Assembly: GCF_002896875.1 (NCBI RefSeq) | Contig: NZ_CP023278.1 | Location: 1,612,001-1,676,000 of the forward strand | Length of the DNA stretch: 64,000 nucleotides | Source of the DNA: Nostoc sp. CENA543 | GTDB lineage: Bacteria > Cyanobacteriota > Cyanobacteriia > Cyanobacteriales > Nostocaceae | Reading direction: 5' to 3' | Shown here: piece after piece, positions 17,339-26,556 of the stretch | Layout of the letters: every line of letters begins with the position of its first letter | How positions within the stretch are numbered: position 1 is the first letter of the stretch | Notes under the pieces: model-generated | The model's input: the letters and a program-made list of their open reading frames with translations, nothing else | Database searches by the model: none | Told to the model about the DNA's origin: nothing | Translations under genes and position numbers: made by a program

Positions 17339-18385
17339 TTAACTTTGCATTACCGCATCTAACAGCACATCTGCCCCAAAACGGACGACATCGGTGCAGG
17401 GTAGACCGGTTTCGGCTGTAGTTTGAGCGATCGCATCTTTAGCCGTAGTTTCATCTAAATGGGCAGTGTTCAGAGCTACACCAACTACAGGTACTTTTGC
17501 AAATGCACCCCCAGCACTAGCGACGGTTTCATACAGGTTAATTACCTCTGGTAAAGGCGGAATGGGTACGTGAGAGTTATTGCGATTGTGGGTTTGTCCG
17601 GCTTTATGTACCAACACTAACTGCGTCGGTTGAGAACCACGAATTAAAGGCAAGGTTGCAGTTGAACCAGGGTGTAATAATGAACCTTGTCCTTCTATAT
17701 ATAAAATGTCGTAGTTTTTGCCGTAGCGCATCACCATCTGTTCTACTGCACCAGCCGCAAAGTCTACACGGACAGCATCCAAGGCGACACCATCCCCTTC
17801 TAACATCACACCGGTTTGTCCTGTCGCCAAAAACTTAGAACGCCAACCGCGCAATTTTGATAACCAATGGAGTTCTAAACTAGTGGACATTTTGCCGATA
17901 GCCATGTCAGTCCCCACAGTTAGCACCCGCCGACAAGGTAAATTTCTGGCTGCGCCACTGGCGATTTCTAAATTAGGGGGTTCTTTACGTACATCCCAAA
18001 TTAATTGTCCAGGTTTGAGGAGTGCATTTAAATCCGGCATATTGGCTAAGGGTGTATGTAAGCCATTCACCAAAGACATCCCTGATTCTAAAGCTGTTTT
18101 AATTTCCATCCAGTAATCATCAGGTATCCCGCCACCTGCGGGTGCAATCCCCAAAACTAAAATTTGCGGCTGATATTCCAAAGCTGCTGCTACCGATTCC
18201 ACAATGGGAACATCCCGCTTAATACCTGTGATTTCTCTTAAAGATTTGCCTGCACAGGTTTTATCTATGACTGCGACAATGGGGGCTTCACTGTAGCGTA
18301 GGAGTGCTAGCCCAGTTTTACCTATAGATCCTTGAATTCCTTCGTGTAATAAAATAGCGACTTTTTGATTAAGCGGCAGACGCAC
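17339..18385 (-). CDS. dgcN: DUF1611 family protein, DgcN-like (D-glutamate N-acetyltransferase family)
   Basis: A 348-residue cytosolic protein. It begins VAILLHEGIQGSIGKTGLALLRYS, followed by an N-terminal Rossmann-like part, then VLTVGTDMAIGKMSTSLEL, a P-loop-like motif (about residues 156-174). ILYIEGQGSLLHPGS and LVLVHKAGQTHN are further DUF1611 blocks. In marine bacteria the DUF1611 protein DgcN acetylates D-glutamate, and DgcA then racemises N-acetyl-D-glutamate. Here it overlaps by 17 bases, on the same strand, an enolase-superfamily epimerase, the same pairing. The activity is inferred from this pairing; an older NAD-dependent epimerase label also exists for the family. Confidence 0.75.
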   Translation of the reverse strand: MRLPLNQKVAILLHEGIQGSIGKTGLALLRYSEAPIVAVIDKTCAGKSLREITGIKRDVPIVESVAAALEYQPQILVLGIAPAGGGIPDDYWMEIKTALESGMSLVNGLHTPLANMPDLNALLKPGQLIWDVRKEPPNLEIASGAARNLPCRRVLTVGTDMAIGKMSTSLELHWLSKLRGWRSKFLATGQTGVMLEGDGVALDAVRVDFAAGAVEQMVMRYGKNYDILYIEGQGSLLHPGSTATLPLIRGSQPTQLVLVHKAGQTHNRNNSHVPIPPLPEVINLYETVASAGGAFAKVPVVGVALNTAHLDETTAKDAIAQTTAETGLPCTDVVRFGADVLLDAVMQS

Positions 18386-19433
18386 TGTATTTTACCCCCA
18401 ACCCTGGTAAATCGTTTGGTAATACTCTCCCTTCTTGTACTACTGCACCTGTGAAGGGATCATCAATTAAATTTAAATGACTATCTAAATCTAAATAATC
18501 AGCTAATGGCGAAAGTTGCGCCGCCGCCGTATTAGATAGGGAACTGTCAGAATAACAGCCAAACATGACCTGTAAACCGTGCGCTTTTGCCGTGTGTACC
18601 ATCCGCATGGCTTCAGTTAAGCCTCCAGATTTCATCAACTTGATATTAATGCCATCAACATAGCTTGCCAAATGGGGAATATTAGAGCTATTAAAGCAGC
18701 TCTCATCTACAAAAATTGGCAATGGTGATTTTTCTTTTAGCTTAATTAAATTATTTTCTTCTCCCCGTGGTAACGGCTGTTCTACATATTTAATCCCTAA
18801 ATCTGCTAGCCAATTACACATCTCAATGGCATTTGCTAGACTCCAACCCCCGTTAGCATCCACAAAAAATTCTAATTCTGGTGCGACTTCTTGCACCGCT
18901 AATAACATTTTCTTATCCGCTTCTATACCCTCTGGAGAACCTAACTTGACTTTAAACAAGCGCACATCCATAAATTGTAACCAATCTCTTGCCCTGGTCT
19001 GAGCTGCTGTTGGTGAATCAATGCCGATGGTGACGGAAGTTGGTACTATTGCTTGGCGATTCAGTCCCCAGATTTGCCACAGGGGTAATCCCACAGACTT
19101 ACCAAACCAGTCATATAACGCCATATCAAGTGCAGCCCTAGCCGCCGAAGGAACTTGATGTTGGATGAAAACTTGCTCAATTTCCTGTCTCTGCAATGGG
19201 TGGAATGCCTGCAAAACAGGTGCAATTTGTTCCAAGGAGGTTTTAATAATATCAGTTGATTGTGCATGATTGCCCACACCAAAAGGCGACGCTTCACCCC
19301 AACCTACAATCTGATTGTCTCCATCAGAACTGACAATTTTGACCCAAACATTGGTTGTCTTTGCTGTTGTTCCGCGACTAATAGTTAAGGGAAATCGCTT
19401 GTTAACAGTAAATAGATTTACTTCTATGTGCAT
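18369..19433 (-). CDS. dgcA: Enolase-superfamily dipeptide epimerase / DgcA-like racemase
   Basis: A 354-residue member of the muconate-lactonizing enzyme subgroup. The capping domain starts with MHIEVNLFTVNKRFPLTISRG. The barrel carries LFKVKLGSPEG (catalytic Lys pair), the metal ligands in FVDANGGWS and KYVEQPL, the Asp in IFVDESC, and the second-side Lys in INIKLMKSGGL. This pattern fits L-Ala-D/L-Glu epimerases. Next to the dgcN-like gene, N-acetyl-glutamate racemase is an equally good reading. The frame extends to a TTG at 19478 that reads MHLHCFC; the ATG at 19433 gives the normal family start. It is upstream of dgcN in the operon. Confidence 0.78.
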   Translation of the reverse strand: MHIEVNLFTVNKRFPLTISRGTTAKTTNVWVKIVSSDGDNQIVGWGEASPFGVGNHAQSTDIIKTSLEQIAPVLQAFHPLQRQEIEQVFIQHQVPSAARAALDMALYDWFGKSVGLPLWQIWGLNRQAIVPTSVTIGIDSPTAAQTRARDWLQFMDVRLFKVKLGSPEGIEADKKMLLAVQEVAPELEFFVDANGGWSLANAIEMCNWLADLGIKYVEQPLPRGEENNLIKLKEKSPLPIFVDESCFNSSNIPHLASYVDGINIKLMKSGGLTEAMRMVHTAKAHGLQVMFGCYSDSSLSNTAAAQLSPLADYLDLDSHLNLIDDPFTGAVVQEGRVLPNDLPGLGVKYSASAA

Positions 19434-19569
19434 AATAATGCTCAAACTTTGGCAAGAGCAAAAACAGTGTAAGTGCAAATTTTAGCTGATTTGGTGTCAC
19501 TGTTATACTTTTTTACATTGAGTCTGAATTGCTAAAATATTAAATATTAAGTCGTAAAATCAAGAATTT

Positions 19570-20124
19570 ATGAGTAAATTGCAAAAATGGCAAATAATCA
19601 ACTCTAAAATGGTGTTAAATCATCCTTGGTGTCAGGTTAGACAAGATGAGATTAAATTACCCAACGGTCAGGTAATAGATGATTATTTTGTGATTATTAA
19701 GCCAGATATCGTCTTGGTTCTTCCTATTACTACCAATAGAGAAATTATCTTTGTCCGGCAATATAGACATGGAGTGGAGAATTTTTTCATGGAACTGCCT
19801 GCTGGTAGGTTTGACCCTACACAAGAAACCCCAGAAGATGCAGGTTTGAGAGAACTAAGAGAAGAAACAGGTTATGAGGCTGAACAATTGCAAAAAATTG
19901 CCACACTATACGATAACCCCAGTAAAGATACTAATAAAATTCATCTCTTCTTAGCAGAAAATGTCATTAAAGTTGGGGGTCAAAGTTTGGATATTACAGA
20001 AGAAATCGAAGTAATGCTGATACCAATAGATGAGGTATTAGAGAAAATTACTCAAGGAGAAATTGCGGTTGCAGGTAGTGTTGCTGCTCTACTTTTAGGA
20101 CTTAATTTTATAAGTAACGCCTGA
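19570..20124 (+). CDS. Nudix hydrolase, ADP-ribose pyrophosphatase-like
   Basis: A 184-residue cytosolic hydrolase of nucleoside diphosphate derivatives. The Nudix box starts at GRFDPTQETPEDAGLRELRE and continues ETGYE, matching GX5EX7REUXEEXGU with one spacing shift. VLVLPITTNREIIFVRQYRHGVENFFMELPAG is the usual lead-in for the ADP-ribose pyrophosphatase group. It diverges from the dgcA-like gene across a 136-bp promoter region. The substrate (ADP-ribose, NADH or sugar nucleotides) is not certain. Confidence 0.85.
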   Translation: MSKLQKWQIINSKMVLNHPWCQVRQDEIKLPNGQVIDDYFVIIKPDIVLVLPITTNREIIFVRQYRHGVENFFMELPAGRFDPTQETPEDAGLRELREETGYEAEQLQKIATLYDNPSKDTNKIHLFLAENVIKVGGQSLDITEEIEVMLIPIDEVLEKITQGEIAVAGSVAALLLGLNFISNA

Positions 20125-20448
20125 TGTGAATTAGAAAAACCTTAGATATCCAAAAAATAGCGGATGCTGGGAGCTAATGAGACTCGGTAGGGGCGGGTTA
20201 ATCAAATATCATGAACAATTAACGATGATTTTGGTGAACCCGCCCCTACAAATGTTTACGGAATTACCAGATTTTAATTCACATTAGACGTAAGTAATAA
20301 ATAAAAGTAAGCATGATTCAATATCAGTTCTGCTAACCACGAGAGAATCTCTCAAGCAAATATGAAAGAGGGACTGGGGACTGGGAAAGCAGGGGCAGAA
20401 TCACCCCGGACTACCGCTAACAGCACAAACAACCATAATTACTTGCAT
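20125..20448. other. Gap with a long inverted repeat
   Basis: No gene. It contains the inverted repeat at 20187-20249 and a short GGGACTGGGGACTGGG repeat near 20372. It separates the Nudix gene from a convergent HTH protein gene. Confidence 0.5.
20187..20249. repeat. 13-bp inverted repeat GTAGGGGCGGGTT / AACCCGCCCCTAC
   Basis: Perfect 13-bp arms (20187-20199 and 20237-20249) flank a 37-bp AT-rich centre. The GC-rich arms contrast with the surrounding sequence. It may be a small mobile or REP-like element, or act as a terminator for the convergent genes. Confidence 0.65.
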
Positions 20449-21198
20449 TTACCAAGAATCATAATTGGTTGGTTCAGAACCAATCAGAAAATCAAAATTA
20501 CCTTCACCTCTGCTTTGTTTCAGTGTTTCTATAATTTTTTGTGGGCTATCGTAGGGGCCACTAACGTAGCATGGTTTTCCATCACGACCGCATTCAATAC
20601 GAATGCTTTCATCCCAGTTGCCGATGTGCGAACGTGATTTTTCAAAGTCTTTGTGTGGTTGAAATCCTAAACTTTGTGCATATTCATAAGCACTAAATAT
20701 CATCCCTTGAGCAGCTTCGAGGGAAATTTCTTGTGGGTTTTCAGGAAATGGTTGGAATAGTAGTTCTGCAAATTCTTGAAATTCTCTCTTGTCTAATGTA
20801 CGTGGTGTTGTGGCATCTTTAATCCCTAAGCACCAGACATCTAAAAGATAACTACTAACTGCGATTTGATTGTATCGAGCAGTTCTGGCAATAACAACTA
20901 GTCCTAAACCGCGATCAAGAGACTCATTGTCCTTTGCAGATAAAATTGTAGACGGCAGATTTTTAATGCTATTGTCTGATGAGTCTTTAGGTAATAATTG
21001 GACTAAATTATTGCTTGCTAAACACTTGTAAACTGGATCTAGTTCCCCTTTGGCCAATCTATCTAATGTGGTTTGCTCTGCTTGATTTTTAAGTGCTGCA
21101 TTAACGTCTGATACTTTAAGGCCTAGTTTTCGCGCTATTTGTTTGGGTGTTAAATTTAATGCTCGTAAAGCATCGATTTGTTGTTGTGTTTCTGTCAT
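20449..21198 (-). CDS. Protein of unknown function with N-terminal HTH
   Basis: A 249-residue protein. The N-terminus, ALRALNLTPKQIARKLGLKVSDVNAALK (about residues 10-37), looks like a helix-turn-helix. The remainder contains RGLGLVVIARTARYNQIAVS, YLLDVWCLGIKDAT, GMIFSAYEYAQSLGFQPHKDF and RDGKPCYVSGPYDSPQKI. I recall the lDvyClGvKDa and yA-lGF-PH-Df segments from a widespread family of uncharacterised bacterial proteins, but cannot name a function. It is monocistronic, convergent with the Nudix gene. Confidence 0.6.
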   Translation of the reverse strand: MTETQQQIDALRALNLTPKQIARKLGLKVSDVNAALKNQAEQTTLDRLAKGELDPVYKCLASNNLVQLLPKDSSDNSIKNLPSTILSAKDNESLDRGLGLVVIARTARYNQIAVSSYLLDVWCLGIKDATTPRTLDKREFQEFAELLFQPFPENPQEISLEAAQGMIFSAYEYAQSLGFQPHKDFEKSRSHIGNWDESIRIECGRDGKPCYVSGPYDSPQKIIETLKQSRGEGNFDFLIGSEPTNYDSW

Positions 21199-21561
21199 AA
21201 ATCACTAAATTTATATCAAGTTATAATAAAAATATTAAATTGGATATCATTCTCACTAATTTAACTTCTAAAAATTAATCATATTTCGTTCATAAAACTG
21301 AGAAAATAAAAAACTAGTAAAAACATATCTCAATACACTGTCAATAGATAGCAAGCTTAAAACTACGTAACAATTTTACCCAAATAATTGAGGAGTGTTT
21401 TGGCTAGAAGTTAGCAAAACCCCAACTTGATTTCGTTGTTGTTTAATCTAGCTGTTCGTGTGATTTCCAATGCCAAATTTTGCAGAATATGGGCTGGGGT
21501 GTAGCTATAACGTGATCAATAGTCTGAACCCCACACCCACTGAAACTTCATGTGATGACAA
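21199..21561. other. AT-rich gap, nothing recognised
   Basis: The spacer between the start of the HTH protein gene and the end of exbD has no coding frame, tandem repeat or convincing hairpin. It must hold the promoter of the leftward HTH gene. Confidence 0.45.
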
Positions 21562-21966
21562 CTACCGCTTTTGAGTAGCGATCGCCAATTTAGCACCCTT
21601 AACCAATCGCACCTGATCCATCACAGCAACAACCTTACCATGACCGACCCGTTCATCAGCATTAATCACCACCAAAACATCTGAACTAGAACCAAGTAAA
21701 CCCCGAATCCGTTCAGCTAAAGAATCAACCAACACAGATTGACGATTCAAACTAACTTCCCCTTTTTCATCAACCGTGATTGTGATCTTAGCGGGGACTT
21801 GCTGTTGATTTGAGGTAGCCGCCTTGGGTAAATTCACAGGTAAACCCTCAGAGCGAGTCAAAAACAGCGTAGACATAATAAAAAACGTCAAAATCGCAAA
21901 AATCACATCAATCATCGGCACAATATTAATCTGTGCTGGGATATCGGGTTCATCTTGCAGACGCAT
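21562..21966 (-). CDS. exbD: ExbD/TolR family biopolymer transport protein
   Basis: A 134-residue inner-membrane protein with one N-terminal transmembrane helix (INIVPMIDVIFAILTFFIMST), which carries the conserved proton-channel Asp in PMIDVIF. It is followed by a small periplasmic domain (KITITVDEKGEVSLN, VVINADERVGHG). It forms the proton-driven motor with ExbB and energises TonB. The frame starts at 21987, but GGAG lies 8-9 bases before the ATG at 21966, which is preferred; either way it overlaps exbB, so the two are translationally coupled. Confidence 0.9.
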   Translation of the reverse strand: MRLQDEPDIPAQINIVPMIDVIFAILTFFIMSTLFLTRSEGLPVNLPKAATSNQQQVPAKITITVDEKGEVSLNRQSVLVDSLAERIRGLLGSSSDVLVVINADERVGHGKVVAVMDQVRLVKGAKLAIATQKR

Positions 21967-22603
21967 AGGTTCTTTCTCCTTTCTCATAGCGGCGACGATA
22001 GAGCAATTCTAACTGTCCACCATACTCCTGAAACAAAGCCATCTGCCGAGTATAAAGACCCCGAAAAGAATTAGCGAAAAATAGTGTAAAGATAGCAACA
22101 ATTAACCCAGTAGCCGTTGAAACCAAAGCCTCACTGATCCCCGCAGTCACCCCCGCAGTTTTCGTTCCACCCACATCTCCAATATCCAAAGAAGCAAAAG
22201 AAGTAATCAAACCCAACACTGTACCCAGCAAACCTAACAGTGGTGCTAAACCAATAATCGTATCAAAAATATTCTGAAAACGTTTGAGAATCGGAATCTC
22301 CGCCTGCGCCTCACTTTCGAGAGCCAAACGAAACTCCTCCGGTGTTGGTTCTTCCAACTCCAAAGCCGCTAAAAACACCCTAGCCAGAGGTAAATCTGCA
22401 TTTTGTCGGAGTAGTTCAATCGCACCCACCACATTATCTAAACGATAAAGTTTTAACACCTCTTTGATCACACGACCTTGACGATTATTTAATTTCAACC
22501 AAAAACGTACACGTTCAATAATCAAAGCTACCGCCAAAATCGAAAAACCGAACAGCGGCCACATCACAATCCCACCAGCCGCAAACAAATTCTTAATTCC
22601 CAT
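21950..22603 (-). CDS. exbB: ExbB/TolQ family proton channel protein
   Basis: A 217-residue inner-membrane protein with three transmembrane helices: MWPLFGFSILAVALIIERV near the N-terminus, then FDTIIGLAPLLGLLGTVLGLI and GISEALVSTATGLIVAIFTLFF, the MotA/TolQ/ExbB signature pair. It forms the pentameric channel around ExbD. It is upstream of exbD and diverges from tonB, so the three encode a complete Ton motor next to iron transport genes. Confidence 0.92.
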   Translation of the reverse strand: MGIKNLFAAGGIVMWPLFGFSILAVALIIERVRFWLKLNNRQGRVIKEVLKLYRLDNVVGAIELLRQNADLPLARVFLAALELEEPTPEEFRLALESEAQAEIPILKRFQNIFDTIIGLAPLLGLLGTVLGLITSFASLDIGDVGGTKTAGVTAGISEALVSTATGLIVAIFTLFFANSFRGLYTRQMALFQEYGGQLELLYRRRYEKGERTYASAR

Positions 22604-22800
22604 GCCCTACCTCGTGATGCCAAAAACAGAAAAACTATATAGCATCCTCAGATAATCAGATGAATTGAGAGTTATTGTCAAGATATTTTCCCAAGATTTG
22701 CTAATTATATGCAATTAGCATGACCACATTTTCTAGGAATAAATCGTTAAAAAAGTCTATAAAACGCTTTTCTGGCTATTAAGCACAGTTAATAACCACC

Positions 22801-22826
22801 TATAATTATCACTTGATATTTATATC
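22801..22826. promoter_or_regulatory. Weak Fur-box-like sequence before tonB
   Basis: ATAATTATCACTTGATATTTA resembles repeated NAT(A/T)AT hexamers of Fur boxes (GATAATGATAATCATTATC) in the exbB/tonB divergent region. The match is loose in AT-rich DNA and is supported mostly by the iron-uptake context. Confidence 0.25.
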
Positions 22827-22874
22827 TAGGCATCTTAATATGTCTAAGTTAGTAATATTAACTTGCAATAAATT

Positions 22875-24359
22875 ATGACCTTTTCGGGCATAGCTGTTGA
22901 GCAGCGTTCCAAGGAAGCTAAGACTCTCCGGTCTTTTCTGATTTACAGTCTGATTGGTTCGGTATCGTTGCATATTGGTGTCTTAACTTTCGGTATTGGC
23001 AATTTCTTCAACAGAAATCTTGAGATTGCTGATGAACCTTTAGAGGTGACGATAGTAGATGCGCCTACTGTCACACCTCAACCTACACCAGAGGTGACTC
23101 CACCAGAACCAGAAACATCTGTGACTAATCCCCCTCCAGTCGCACCTGCTCCCCAAGCTATTGCTCCGGTGGCCATATCTCCTGAGAAATTCACACCTCA
23201 ACCAGTGCAAAGGTTGTCTGAGCCTGTGAGTAAAGCACCCAAACCACAGCCTGTGGCACCATCTCGTGAAGTTGCCACTTCTCAACCTGTTAAATCACAG
23301 CCAACAACACCCCAATCTGCAAGTCAAAGCAGTGAAAAGTTAAGAACTTTGTTGAGTGGTGTGAGAGATAGTAGAGCTAGTCAACAAGGCAACAATAACG
23401 CTACTGAGGGGACAAGTTCTAATGTGTTGGTAGGTTCTGGTAATGGTACTCCCGTGGGGACTAATACTGGTACTAATACAGGGACTAATACGGGGACTAA
23501 TACTGGTACTAATACAGGGACTAATAGTGGTACTAATACGGGGACTAGTAATACAACAAATAGTACAGTAGCTACAGCCCCAAGTCCTGTGAGAGTTGCA
23601 CCCCCAGCTAATAATACAGGGAATGATTCTCCACGTTCTGGAAATGGTCGGGCGGCTTGTCGTGAGTGTGGTACTCGGTATCCAGAGGCGGCGAGAAGAA
23701 GAGGGATAGAAGGGACGGTGAAAGTAGCCGTTGATACTGACGAAAAAGGAAATGTGACTAATGTCAGAATTGTGAATTCAAGTGGGAATCGGGATTTGGA
23801 TGAAGAGACAATCAGACAAGCCCGGAACTGGAAATTAAAGCCTTCAGAGAGTGGTAGACAAGGGGTATCTATTGCCACCGAGTATGCAATTACAGGTTCT
23901 CGACGTTATCGGGAGTTACAAGAACGTAAACGACAAAGACAAGCACAGGCTAGACAACGTTCTACTGCTGCTAGTGCCAATAATGAGGACGATAATTCTA
24001 GTAATCGCCAAAGTACAAGGGCTGCCAATAATACTGAAACTCCCACTCGACGCAGACGGTTATCTCCCAGTAGTCCTGCATCTGAAACTGCATCTACGAC
24101 TAATACCAGAACACCTGAAAGTCAAGGAACTGTGAGGAGTCCTTTACTCAGGGTGCGCCGTGATTCTGATGTTACACCTTCTTCTCCATCATCACCGTCT
24201 ACTGCTAATAGAAGACGGCGCAGAATTCCAACACCAGCTACACAAGAAGCTTCTTCTTCTAGTGCTAGTCGCTTACGTAGTGCTTTGCGTCGTTCTCGTC
24301 AGTCTGCTCCTGCTCAACCAGCTTCAGAAGCTCCCGCCTCTACTGAGAATAACAATTAG
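22875..24359 (+). CDS. tonB: TonB-like energy transducer with a long C-terminal extension
   Basis: A 494-residue protein. A transmembrane helix (about residues 21-47) contains SVSLHIGVL, matching the S-x3-H motif (S29, H33) by which TonB contacts ExbB/ExbD. A Pro-rich periplasmic spacer (about 55-160) follows, then a GTNT tandem repeat of about eight units (about 193-225). The TonB C-terminal domain (about 255-345: YPEAARRRGIEGTVKVAVD, VRIVNSSGNRDLDEETIRQA) is followed by about 150 further residues rich in Arg, Ser, Thr and Asn. TonB normally ends with that domain, so the tail is unusual. Partner receptor and permeases lie directly downstream. Confidence 0.85.
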   Translation: MTFSGIAVEQRSKEAKTLRSFLIYSLIGSVSLHIGVLTFGIGNFFNRNLEIADEPLEVTIVDAPTVTPQPTPEVTPPEPETSVTNPPPVAPAPQAIAPVAISPEKFTPQPVQRLSEPVSKAPKPQPVAPSREVATSQPVKSQPTTPQSASQSSEKLRTLLSGVRDSRASQQGNNNATEGTSSNVLVGSGNGTPVGTNTGTNTGTNTGTNTGTNTGTNSGTNTGTSNTTNSTVATAPSPVRVAPPANNTGNDSPRSGNGRAACRECGTRYPEAARRRGIEGTVKVAVDTDEKGNVTNVRIVNSSGNRDLDEETIRQARNWKLKPSESGRQGVSIATEYAITGSRRYRELQERKRQRQAQARQRSTAASANNEDDNSSNRQSTRAANNTETPTRRRRLSPSSPASETASTTNTRTPESQGTVRSPLLRVRRDSDVTPSSPSSPSTANRRRRRIPTPATQEASSSSASRLRSALRRSRQSAPAQPASEAPASTENNN

Positions 24360-24428
24360 TAATTTTGTGGAGAGAAAATTATGGTTTTCTCGACCTAAAT
24401 TATCTATTCCCTCTCTACCATCAAAAGC

Positions 24429-25460
24429 ATGACAAGAGCAACTACAGCATCACCTAGAAACTGGAAAATAGCGCAATTATCACCCTTAGCAGGTCTGATT
24501 TTAGGAATAATGATCCTGCTAATTTGCTTAGTTTATAGTGTCACTTTAGGGGCAGCAGAAATACCTTTAAAGACAATTATCGAATCTTTCATCATCTTTG
24601 ATGGTTCTTATGAACATTTAGTGATTCAGACGGTGAGACTACCGCGATCGCTCGTTGCTCTGCTGGTAGGATCATCCTTGGCAGTCGCCGGTGCATTAAT
24701 GCAAGGTTTGACACGTAACCCCCTAGCAGATCCCGGTATTTTAGGTATTGAATCAGGAGCCGCGTTAGCTGTAGTTACCACAGTTTTTATGTTTGGTAGC
24801 TCCTCTTTGAATGTGTTAACGATGGTGGCTTTTGTAGGTGCTGGGGTGACAGCAATCTTAGTCTACCTTCTTGGTTCTCTGGGAAAGGGAGGCGCAACAC
24901 CATTAAATCTCACCGTTGCAGGTGCAGCGTTAACGGCTCTAATTTCTGCCCTCACAACTGCTATTTTGATTGTCAGTCAACGCACCTTAGAAGAAATCAG
25001 ATTTTGGTTAGCGGGTTCTTTGGCTGGAAGAGATTTTGACATCTTATTATCAGCCTTACCTTTTGTCGTCATTGGCTTAGTAGTCGCCTTGTTTCTGGGG
25101 AGACAAATTACAACCATGAGTCTGGGTGAAGATGTGGCTAAAGGCTTGGGGCAACAGACAACCTGGGTAAAAATTACAACTGGTATCAGCGTAGTTTTAC
25201 TGGCGGGAAGTTCCGTTGCGCTTGCCGGGCCAATTGGCTTTATTGGCTTAGTCGTTCCCCATATGGTGAGATTTTTTATCAAAGCTGATTACCGTTGGAT
25301 TTTACCCTACTCCGCAGTAGTGGGAGCAAGTTTGCTGTTAATTGCAGATGTGGCGGCGCGTGTTTTACTCAAACCCCAGGAATTACCAGTAGGAGTCATG
25401 ACAGCCTTGGTTGGCGCACCCTTTTTTGTCTACTTGGCTAAATCGAAGGTGAAAAAATGA
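24429..25460 (+). CDS. FecCD-family iron-siderophore ABC permease (first)
   Basis: A 343-residue inner-membrane permease with nine to ten hydrophobic helices. VRLPRSLVALLVGSSLAVAGALMQGLTRNPLADPGILG is the family signature after the first helices, and GLVVPHMVRFF is the loop that docks on the ATPase. Its TGA overlaps the ATG of the second permease gene by four bases (ATGA), so they form a heterodimeric channel. It starts 69 bases after tonB and probably belongs to the same transcription unit. Confidence 0.92.
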   Translation: MTRATTASPRNWKIAQLSPLAGLILGIMILLICLVYSVTLGAAEIPLKTIIESFIIFDGSYEHLVIQTVRLPRSLVALLVGSSLAVAGALMQGLTRNPLADPGILGIESGAALAVVTTVFMFGSSSLNVLTMVAFVGAGVTAILVYLLGSLGKGGATPLNLTVAGAALTALISALTTAILIVSQRTLEEIRFWLAGSLAGRDFDILLSALPFVVIGLVVALFLGRQITTMSLGEDVAKGLGQQTTWVKITTGISVVLLAGSSVALAGPIGFIGLVVPHMVRFFIKADYRWILPYSAVVGASLLLIADVAARVLLKPQELPVGVMTALVGAPFFVYLAKSKVKK

Positions 25461-26497
25461 AATTGGACTGGCTTGTATTCCGTTCTGAGTCTATATCTTT
25501 GCAAATTGACCGCCGTGTACCACCAATGCTGCTATGTTTGGCAGTGGCTATTGTGGTGGCGATGGTGATGAATTTAGGACGGGGTGAATATCCGATTTCT
25601 CCCTTAGATATCGTCAAAACTGTCTTGGGTATAGATACAGGCAACCCAGATCATGCTTTTGTCGTTTATAATCTGCGTCTACCCCGTACCCTAGTAGCTG
25701 TCATGGTAGGAATGGCTCTGGCGGTTGCTGGGACTATCTTTCAAGGCATCACACGCAACCCCTTAGCTGATCCCAGTATTATTGGAATCAATGCGGGAGC
25801 AAGTCTAGCAGCCGTATCGGTCATTGTCTTATTGCCATCAGCACCCATTTACATTTTGCCCTTATCAGCCTTTTGCGGTGCTTTATTGATGGCTGGGTTA
25901 ATTTACTCCTTCGCTTGGAACAATGGTAGTTCTCCGGTTTTATTTATTTTAATGGGCGTGGGGTTGTCTGCGATCGCCAGCGCATTCACCAGTTTATTAA
26001 TTACCTTTGGCGATATTTATAGCGTCAGCGATGCCCTGGTGTGGTTAGCGGGTAGTGTTTACGGACGCACCTGGGAACAAGTCTTTTCCTTCTTACCTTG
26101 GTTAATCGTTTTTGTCCCGATGGCGTTGATACTAGCTAGACAGTTGAACGCCTTAAATTTGGGGGATGATGTTGCCCAAGGTTTAGGTACTCGTGTGGAA
26201 TGGCAACGGGGTTTACTGGTGCTAGTGGGTGTCGCCTTAGCTGGTGCAGCAGTCGCCACCGCAGGCATGATTGGTTTTGTAGGATTAATTGCACCCCACA
26301 TTGGCCGACAGTTAGTCGGTACAAATCATCAAGGACTAATCCCTACCTCTGCATTGTTGGGAGGAATGTTAGTTGTCATCGCAGATTTCTTTGGCAGAAC
26401 CATGTTTGCACCTATCGAAATTCCTTGTGGAGTGGTGACAGCTGCTATCGGCGCGCCTTATTTTCTCTATTTGTTAATTCGTAATCGGAAAAAATAG
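25457..26497 (+). CDS. FecCD-family iron-siderophore ABC permease (second)
   Basis: A 346-residue partner permease with the same signature: LRLPRTLVAVMVGMALAVAG, then TIFQGITRNPLADPSIIG. The ATPase-docking loop is GLIAPHIGRQLVG. The substrate class is ferric siderophores, possibly vitamin B12 or heme in the wider family. The stop codon TAG is the first TAG of a following TAGTCAT array, so the repeat supplies the stop. Confidence 0.92.
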   Translation: MKLDWLVFRSESISLQIDRRVPPMLLCLAVAIVVAMVMNLGRGEYPISPLDIVKTVLGIDTGNPDHAFVVYNLRLPRTLVAVMVGMALAVAGTIFQGITRNPLADPSIIGINAGASLAAVSVIVLLPSAPIYILPLSAFCGALLMAGLIYSFAWNNGSSPVLFILMGVGLSAIASAFTSLLITFGDIYSVSDALVWLAGSVYGRTWEQVFSFLPWLIVFVPMALILARQLNALNLGDDVAQGLGTRVEWQRGLLVLVGVALAGAAVATAGMIGFVGLIAPHIGRQLVGTNHQGLIPTSALLGGMLVVIADFFGRTMFAPIEIPCGVVTAAIGAPYFLYLLIRNRKK

Positions 26498-26541
26498 TCA
26501 TTAGTCATTAGTCATTAGTCAACAGTCATTAGTCAACAGTT
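26495..26541. repeat. TAGTCAT heptamer array between permease and ATPase genes
   Basis: TAGTCAT and TAGTCAACAG units start on the permease stop codon and run to about 26539, 15 bases before the ATPase start. A short AGGAG ribosome site follows. Confidence 0.8.
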
Positions 26542-26556
26542 AAAATAGGAGTAAAT

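Noticed and set aside
22801-22874. Strong Fur box before tonB
   Set aside because: Only a loose match in AT-rich DNA was found, so it is given low confidence rather than stated as a Fur site.
23445-23560. GTNT-coding repeat in tonB, considered as CRISPR or assembly error
   Set aside because: It is an in-frame coding repeat in the proline/threonine-rich spacer and keeps the frame open.
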